From: Mesoaciditogaceae bacterium
Lineage (GTDB): Bacteria; Thermotogota; Thermotogae; Mesoaciditogales; Mesoaciditogaceae
Direction: 5' to 3'
Assembly (NCBI GenBank): GCA_015486145.1
Contig: WFSH01000024.1
Location: 1 to 9,991, forward strand
DNA: 9,991 bases
In this document: positions 5,123-9,991 of the stretch, piece after piece
How the letters are laid out: each line of letters begins with the position of its first letter
Numbering within the stretch: position 1 is the stretch's first letter
Notes under the pieces: generated by a model
Seen by the model: the letters and a program-made list of their open reading frames with translations, nothing else
Told to the model about the DNA's origin: nothing
Database searches by the model: none
Made by a program: the position numbers and the translations under genes

Positions 5123-7644
5123 TCGATAGATACACTCCAGATCGCATGCGAAAAATATGGTCCGAAGAATCAAAGTTTAGACGCTGGCTTAAAGTGGAAC
5201 TTTCCGTTATGGAAGCGTACGAAGAACTCGGCATGATCCCAAATGGTGTTGCTAAACTTGCAAGCGATGCCGCGATAGTGGATGTAAACGAAATATCACG
5301 AGTAGAAGCATCTGTTGGACACGACGTCATAGCATTCATAAAAGTTGCAACTTCAAAGATGGGTGATGCTGGCCGGTATTTTCACTATGGTTTGACTTCT
5401 TCAGATGTAGTGGACACGGCACTCTCTATGGCAATAGTTGAAGCGACAGATGCAATTCTTGAAAAACTTGAAGATGTCATGCAATCCACTCTAAAACTGG
5501 CAAAACGTTATCGCAATACGCCAACAATAGGACGAACTCATGGTATTCATGCTGAACCCACATCATTCGGTTTAAAAGTGCTCAATTGGTACGCAGAACT
5601 TGAACGTGCGAGAGATCGTATCTTGATAGAAAAAGAAAGGATATCCGTTGGAAAAATATCCGGAGCGGTGGGAAATTACGCCAACGTACCTCCAGAAGTA
5701 GAAGAAATCGCATGTGCGAAGCTTGGCTTAAACCCGTGTAAAATATCCACACAAGTTATACCACGTGATCTACACGCAAGCTACATTGCAACACTCGCAG
5801 TGCTTGCAGGAGGTATAGAGAGAATAGCAACAGAAATTAGACACCTTCAAAAAACCGAGGTTAGGGAAGTGGAAGAACCGTTCTCAGAAAAACAGCGTGG
5901 CTCAAGCGCCATGCCACATAAGAAGAATCCAATTTTATGTGAACGCATGACAGGAATTGCCCGCATGATCCGTGGATACTCCATATCTGCAATGGAAAAT
6001 ATTACTTTATGGCATGAAAGAGACATATCCCACTCTTCAGTTGAGCGCGTGATCTTTCCAGACGCTACAACGCTTACATATTATGCCCTGGAAATCCTCG
6101 AATACGTGATAAGCGGTTTAAAAGTTAACGAGGAAAGATTGAGAAAAAATATAGACATTACAAAGGGACTGATCTTCTCTCAAAAAGTACTTTTGAAATT
6201 AGTGGAAAACGGTATGAGTCGTGAAAAAGCTTACCTTGTGGTTCAACGCGCTTCTATGAAGGTTTGGAATGGGGAAAGTCTGGATCTTCTCAGCGCGATA
6301 CGAGAAGAATTACCAAACGTTGATCTTGAAGGTGTTTTCAATATAGAGCCGTATCTCGCACATGTGGATGACATATTTGATAGATTCGAGACGCCGAGAG
6401 TACTTGCAAACACTCGTTACTTTGATATTCCCAATCAAAACGGTAACTACAAAGCGAACACTACAGGCAAAACAATTAACAGTGTAATCGTCGGTTTACA
6501 GTGGGGAGACGAAGGAAAGGGAAAAGTAACCCAGTACCTTTCGAGAACCCACGATTGGGTCGTGAGATTTTCCGGAGGTCCAAATGCCGGCCACACGGTT
6601 TATCACAACGGCACAAAGTCAATTCATCATCTCATACCGTCTGGAACTGAGAAAAACAAGTTTTTCATAGCTCGCGGTACGCTTGTGGATCTGAAAGTTT
6701 TGAACGATGAGATCCATTCCATGTCGAAGATATTCAACGCGTTCAGTGAAAATATTTACATTTCTCCATGGTGTCGAGTAATAACTCCTATTGAGAGAAC
6801 ACTGGATCTTGAAATAGAAAAACTAAAAGGGCCAAATGCGGTTGGAACGACAGGACGAGGTATAGGCCCCACAGTGGCAAATGACGCGCACAGAGTGGCA
6901 CTGAGACTTTTCGATTTTTTTGATGAAAAGCGTCTCAAAGAAAAACTGAAAATTCTTGCATCAATCTCAGAACCACTTATTGGAACCATTGATGTTGACG
7001 AAATGGCAAAAGAACTTTTGGAAGATTTCGAAAATGTGAGAAATCTTGTGAAAGAAATTAAACCCAATGGTAACGTGCTTTTCGAAGGAACTCAAGCTGT
7101 AATGCTCGATCCAATGTATGGAACGTACCCCTATGTTACTTCCACAGCGTGCACACCCTCTGCTGCACTTTATGGCTCGGGATTTTCGACTTCGAACTTG
7201 CAGATCTGGGGTGTCTTTAAAGCTTACACCACTCGCGTTGGAGCCGGCCCATTTCCAACTGAGGTATTCGGAGAAGAAGCCGATAAAATAAGAAAAGCGG
7301 GTGGAGAGTTTGGCGCAACAACCGGTAGGCCGAGGAGATGCGGATGGATCGATCTGCCGTTGCTTAGATACGCTTGCAATGTCTCCAATGTGGATCATCT
7401 CATCATGACCAAAGCTGACGTATTAAATGGATTCGATCGTGTTGGTATTTGCCGTAAATACAATCATCCGGGAATGCCCTACGATCTTGAAAGTTCCAAT
7501 CCACAAATTGAATACATCAAAGGATGGAAGGATCTTGGCAGTAGCGCATTCAGTGACTTTGTTTCAATCGTTGAGAGAGAAATCGGCAGGAAAGTGGAAT
7601 ATGTGTCGTTTGGACCCGAGGAAAAAGATATAAAAAGAATTTAG
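5119..7644 (+). CDS. Bifunctional adenylosuccinate lyase - adenylosuccinate synthetase (PurB-PurA fusion)
   Basis: An 841-residue fusion of the two enzymes that turn IMP into AMP. Residues 1 to about 425 are a complete PurB, which splits adenylosuccinate (and SAICAR) to release fumarate: His68, His141 in RTHGIHAEP, the signature loop GSSAMPHKKNP (261-271) with S262/S263 and K268, and the usual end HVDDIFDRF (415-423). About 27 polar residues (426-452, rich in Asn, Thr, Gly, Lys) link it to a complete PurA (about 453-841), which joins IMP and aspartate using GTP: QWGDEGKGK with catalytic Asp464, GHT with His492, GTTGRGIGP (576-584), GTYPYVTST, RVGAGPFPTE (706-715) and TKADVLNG. No ATG, GTG or TTG lies in frame between codon 416 and PurA Asp464, and no ribosome binding site is visible at the junction, so PurA cannot readily be made alone. 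The ATG overlaps the guaB stop. It is the last gene of the operon. Confidence 0.95.
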   Translation: MIDRYTPDRMRKIWSEESKFRRWLKVELSVMEAYEELGMIPNGVAKLASDAAIVDVNEISRVEASVGHDVIAFIKVATSKMGDAGRYFHYGLTSSDVVDTALSMAIVEATDAILEKLEDVMQSTLKLAKRYRNTPTIGRTHGIHAEPTSFGLKVLNWYAELERARDRILIEKERISVGKISGAVGNYANVPPEVEEIACAKLGLNPCKISTQVIPRDLHASYIATLAVLAGGIERIATEIRHLQKTEVREVEEPFSEKQRGSSAMPHKKNPILCERMTGIARMIRGYSISAMENITLWHERDISHSSVERVIFPDATTLTYYALEILEYVISGLKVNEERLRKNIDITKGLIFSQKVLLKLVENGMSREKAYLVVQRASMKVWNGESLDLLSAIREELPNVDLEGVFNIEPYLAHVDDIFDRFETPRVLANTRYFDIPNQNGNYKANTTGKTINSVIVGLQWGDEGKGKVTQYLSRTHDWVVRFSGGPNAGHTVYHNGTKSIHHLIPSGTEKNKFFIARGTLVDLKVLNDEIHSMSKIFNAFSENIYISPWCRVITPIERTLDLEIEKLKGPNAVGTTGRGIGPTVANDAHRVALRLFDFFDEKRLKEKLKILASISEPLIGTIDVDEMAKELLEDFENVRNLVKEIKPNGNVLFEGTQAVMLDPMYGTYPYVTSTACTPSAALYGSGFSTSNLQIWGVFKAYTTRVGAGPFPTEVFGEEADKIRKAGGEFGATTGRPRRCGWIDLPLLRYACNVSNVDHLIMTKADVLNGFDRVGICRKYNHPGMPYDLESSNPQIEYIKGWKDLGSSAFSDFVSIVEREIGRKVEYVSFGPEEKDIKRI

Positions 7645-7660
7645 GAAAGTGGGTATGCTA

Positions 7661-9220
7661 TCATATTTCTGGATAATTGGTTATTTCCTTTATGTTCTTG
7701 TATACTTTTTCCAGATTTGGATATATCTTTTTATAAACATTCTTGTACAATTTCTTGTATATCTCAGAATTTTCGGAATTGGGCTCAAACGTATCTTTGT
7801 AGTGAACCATGTTTTCAATGGCTTCTTTGTAATTTTTATAAATTCCCATACCAACAAATCCAATAATAGCCGCTCCAAGGGCCGAGACTTCGTGAGTGTT
7901 TATCCTATAAACCGGCTTGTTAAACATATCCGCCGTTATCTGACAGATAATACTACTTTGAGATCCACCACCAGCCACCATGATCTTTTGAACTTTCACC
8001 TTGGACTTTTTTTCGATTTTTTCCAACCCCTCCATCAAGGCGTAGTTTATTCCCTCTATTATGGCTCTGTATACGTGCATCCTCGTGTGCACATCTCCAA
8101 AGCCTATTATTGACCCCTTGGCGCTTGGAGTTTTCACGTGTGGCCCCCAATAAGGTTGAAGTATGAGTCCTTGAGAGCCAGGTGGGATCTTGTTCAACTT
8201 TTTATTCAATAGTTCTTCCGCGCTGATGTGCTTTTCCGCAGCCTCTTCCATTTCTTTCTGTGCAAACTCTTTTTTGAACCACGTTATCATCCAATAACCC
8301 CTAAAAACTTCTATTTCAGGGTTATAATTTCCGGGAATCACAGCCGGGTACGGAGGCATGAATTTCAGCGGTTCAAAGTAATTTGGCGAAGTTATCTGAA
8401 TAGTTGTGGTCGTTCCAAAACTGAGATTTGCGGAAGTGGGATCCATGCAACCATTTCCAAGTGTTTCGCAACCCTTGTCTGAGCCTCCAGCTATGACCGG
8501 CAGTCCTTCTTTCAAGCCGGTTTCTTCCGCAGCTTTTTTGGTTATTCCCCCTATAATACTCCCGGCTTTCACAAGATCGTAAAGTTTTTCCTTCTCCACA
8601 CCAAAGACGTACCATCTCCAACTATTTTTCGATTCTTCCCATCTTTGATTTTTATAATCAAAAGGTAAGAGTCCTATTTGCGAAGCCACAGAATCCACAA
8701 ACTTCCCCGTAAGCTTGTAGTTAAAGAAGCCAGAAACCAACATGTACTTATACGTTTTATCCCACAGCTGTGGTTCATTCTCTTTCATCCAATTGGCAGG
8801 TGATTGCCTTCTAATTATTTCAACGGTTCTTTTCATAGAAATCAAAGAAAACATGATTTTATCAAAAAATCTCAAGGGGTTCTCACATTTTGCCTTTCTT
8901 TGATCCAACCACAAAATTGACGGCCTAATAACTTCTCCGTTTTTATCCAAAAACACTTGTGTGGCTCTCAAAGTGGTAACGACGATCGCAACGATCTTTT
9001 CCCACTCTCTTGGATTGCTTTCTTTTACAGATCGCATGGCTCGACACGCGCTTTGCCAATACACTTCAGGATCTTGTTCCGCCCAACCGGGTTTTTTTGA
9101 AAAGTAAGGTTTAATCTCTATCTTATTACCCGCCGTTGGGTTCCCCTTGTTGTCAAATATTATCGCTCTAACGCTTTGAGTCCCGCAATCTATGGAAAGT
9201 ATCCTCTCTTCTTCCCCCAT
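7661..9220 (-). CDS. FGGY-family carbohydrate kinase (substrate unknown)
   Basis: ATP-dependent sugar or polyol kinase of the FGGY (xylulokinase/glycerol kinase) superfamily, 519 aa from the chosen start. The N-terminal phosphate-binding motif LSIDCGTQSVRAIIFD is followed by KPGWAEQDPEVYW and ILWLDQRKA. The catalytic-base Asp248 sits in AGGSDKGCETLGNG. The C-terminal lobe has NLSFGTTTTIQ, QGLILQPYWGPH and the adenosine-site motif VAGGGSQS. It most resembles the uncharacterised YgcE-like subgroup from memory; no sugar can be assigned. Start: in-frame codons exist at TTG 9259, ATG 9256, ATG 9226 and ATG 9220. ATG 9220 is preferred because GAGGAG (9233-9228) lies 7 bases before it, while the first two lie inside a palindrome with no ribosome binding site. 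It converges on purBA with 16 bases between the stops. No transporter or pathway partner is in view. Confidence 0.9.
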   Translation of the reverse strand: MGEEERILSIDCGTQSVRAIIFDNKGNPTAGNKIEIKPYFSKKPGWAEQDPEVYWQSACRAMRSVKESNPREWEKIVAIVVTTLRATQVFLDKNGEVIRPSILWLDQRKAKCENPLRFFDKIMFSLISMKRTVEIIRRQSPANWMKENEPQLWDKTYKYMLVSGFFNYKLTGKFVDSVASQIGLLPFDYKNQRWEESKNSWRWYVFGVEKEKLYDLVKAGSIIGGITKKAAEETGLKEGLPVIAGGSDKGCETLGNGCMDPTSANLSFGTTTTIQITSPNYFEPLKFMPPYPAVIPGNYNPEIEVFRGYWMITWFKKEFAQKEMEEAAEKHISAEELLNKKLNKIPPGSQGLILQPYWGPHVKTPSAKGSIIGFGDVHTRMHVYRAIIEGINYALMEGLEKIEKKSKVKVQKIMVAGGGSQSSIICQITADMFNKPVYRINTHEVSALGAAIIGFVGMGIYKNYKEAIENMVHYKDTFEPNSENSEIYKKLYKNVYKKIYPNLEKVYKNIKEITNYPEI

Positions 9221-9250
9221 TACCATTCTCCTCAAAATTCCCAATTTTTC

Positions 9251-9273
9251 CGTCATCAATCAGATTGATAACG
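9251..9273. promoter_or_regulatory. Operator-like palindrome in the kinase leader
   Basis: The inner core ATCAATC-A-GATTGAT (9255-9269) is a perfect 7-bp inverted repeat around one base. After one mismatch (9254/9270) a further CGT/ACG pair extends it to 23 bases, with 10 of 11 positions matched. It lies between the predicted transcription start (about 9289) and the kinase start (9220). This suits a repressor site, perhaps for a sugar-responsive regulator. With loop TCAGA it could also fold as a short RNA hairpin, but no T-run follows on the - strand. The regulator is not identifiable. Confidence 0.5.
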
Positions 9274-9295
9274 TTTTGTGGCAAAGATCCCTACA

Positions 9296-9324
9296 ATTAT
9301 ATTCCTTACGGCACTTTTTTCCAA
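9296..9324 (-). promoter_or_regulatory. Predicted sigma70 promoter of the kinase gene
   Basis: On the - strand TTGGAA (9324-9319) and a perfect TATAAT (9301-9296) are 17 bases apart, giving a start near 9289 and a leader of about 70 bases. A small inverted repeat CCAAT-TTC-ATTGG (9321-9333) overlaps the -35 box and could be a second regulatory site. This promoter would make the kinase independent of the OsmC-like gene upstream. Confidence 0.6.
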
Positions 9325-9450
9325 TTTCATTGGTATCACTAACACAATCAAAATATCATCTTGGATAGCAATCCTCTTTTTCTTGGACATTTTTCTCGAA
9401 TTCTTTCACGTCTATTTGAGAAAATCATATTCAATTGATGGCTAATTTCT

Positions 9451-9870
9451 TTAGAGGATTCCTTCATTAATCCTTTTTATATTCCCAATCAACTCAACAG
9501 AATCTTTCAGGGTGTTATACGCTGTGCTGTATTTTAGCGTGTAATGAAAGAATTTTTCGAGTTGATCATCAGAAGCTTCCGTTTTTATATAAAGCACATA
9601 TTCGATCTTGGAAACTTTTGGAGGATCTTTTTGCCAGTAAATTTGAAGTTCAGCACTTAGATGAGAAAAATTTATTCTCATTTTTTTGGAAATTCGCTGT
9701 GCATTTATCAGCAGACAAGAGCCAAGTGCATTTCCCATGATCTCAGCTGGTGAAAGTCCGTACGTATGTATTCCGTCATCTTTAACATCTGATAAAATTC
9801 TTATGTCCCTTGCACTTGTTACAGCTATACCGTCTTGTACCAATTTTTCTTCAACTTTGTATATTCTCAT
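9451..9870 (-). CDS. OsmC/Ohr-family protein lacking the second cysteine
   Basis: A 139-aa cytoplasmic protein of the OsmC fold (usual length about 140). The family core is visible: GLSPAEIMGNALGSCLLINAQRI (38-60) with Cys52, the position of the peroxidatic Cys on the long central helix, then LSAELQIYW and SKIEYVLYIKTEASDDQLEKFF, and the end KYSTAYNTLKDSVELIGNI. In peroxide-reducing OsmC and Ohr proteins the second, resolving Cys lies in a CPVxxTL-type segment; here that segment reads STAYNTL (115-121) with Ser115 in its place. The protein may therefore not be a conventional thiol peroxidase and could use an external thiol or have another role. A good ribosome binding site (GAGAGGAGA, 9886-9878) lies 7 bases before the ATG. 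About 190 bases separate it from the kinase, and no terminator is seen there. Confidence 0.8.
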   Translation of the reverse strand: MRIYKVEEKLVQDGIAVTSARDIRILSDVKDDGIHTYGLSPAEIMGNALGSCLLINAQRISKKMRINFSHLSAELQIYWQKDPPKVSKIEYVLYIKTEASDDQLEKFFHYTLKYSTAYNTLKDSVELIGNIKRINEGIL

Positions 9871-9884
9871 TGGAATATCTCCTC

Positions 9885-9991
9885 TCAGTTTGTGAAATCA
9901 CCAATACGATTTGATTTCGATGAACTCGATCCGTTTTTTGCTTTAATGGAAAACATCAATGGAATCTTTATCATAGGATCTTTGAGTTCCC
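9885..9991 (-). CDS. Possible C-terminal end of an upstream gene (partial)
   Basis: One - strand frame is open from the right edge for 34 codons (IKIPLMFSIKAKNG in the middle, a Ser/Lys/Asn-rich tail ending GDFTN) and stops with TGA at 9887-9885. That stop sits at the start of the ribosome binding site of the OsmC-like gene, a typical operon spacing, and no clear promoter is seen before the OsmC-like gene. No family can be recognised from so short a tail, and 34 open codons can occur by chance. Confidence 0.3.
   Translation of the reverse strand, partial: ELKDPMIKIPLMFSIKAKNGSSSSKSNRIGDFTN

Noticed and set aside
6967..7398. 143-codon - strand open frame inside purBA
   Set aside because: It is antisense to the conserved PurA active-site region, with no ribosome binding site and no recognisable domain.
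7649..8113. 154-codon + strand open frame after purBA
   Set aside because: It is the antisense shadow of the FGGY kinase, whose motifs are clear on the other strand; the translation is low-complexity and hydrophobic without family features.
9256..9390. 44-codon - strand open frame (starts MSKKKRIAIQDD, ends in the palindrome)
   Set aside because: It starts with ATG but has no clear ribosome binding site, and it contains the predicted kinase promoter and operator. A run of this length is plausible by chance; conservation in relatives could revive it.
9946..9991. Possible + strand gene start (ATG at 9946) running off the right edge
   Set aside because: No ribosome binding site precedes it and only 15 codons are visible; the opposite-strand tail has better context.

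Overview
The window looks like a chromosomal segment of a Thermotogota-type (Thermotoga-related, probably thermophilic) bacterium. The main clues are the adenylosuccinate lyase, which from memory resembles the Thermotoga maritima enzyme closely, down to identical numbering of the catalytic residues; the tight packing of genes; the frequent TTG/GTG starts; and the moderately AT-rich, Lys/Glu-rich proteins. The genus is not certain.

Left part (1-392): no convincing gene. It holds a palindromic repeat at the left edge, a short perfect hairpin at 107-123, a sigma70-type promoter (about 202-230) and a complete guanine-class purine riboswitch (247-315). The riboswitch overlaps an antiterminator (309-345) and an intrinsic terminator (about 332-363).

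Central part (393-7644, + strand): one compact purine operon, purE - glnA - guaA - guaB - purB::purA. Neighbours overlap by 4 bases (purE/glnA, guaB/purBA) or lie within 6-12 bases of each other. It supplies an early purine-ring carboxylation step (PurE), the glutamine amide donor (GlnA), both GMP-branch enzymes (GuaB: IMP to XMP; GuaA: XMP to GMP) and both AMP-branch enzymes (PurA: IMP to adenylosuccinate; PurB: adenylosuccinate to AMP). The two AMP-branch enzymes are encoded as a single 841-residue polypeptide, which is the most striking feature of the window. The whole set appears to be switched off by guanine through premature termination in the leader. Putting glutamine synthetase and both IMP-consuming branches under one guanine switch is an unusual arrangement.

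Right part (7645-9991, - strand): a convergent FGGY-family carbohydrate kinase starts only 16 bases beyond purBA, with no visible terminator between them. It has its own promoter (TTGGAA-17-TATAAT) and a strong palindrome downstream of it that looks like an operator. Further right is an OsmC-like protein lacking the usual second cysteine, and at the edge possibly the last 34 codons of another - strand gene. These genes have no evident link to purine metabolism.

No rRNA, tRNA, CRISPR array or intact mobile element was seen. The candidates for something little described are the PurB-PurA fusion, the guanine-switched operon containing glnA, and the divergent short PurE.
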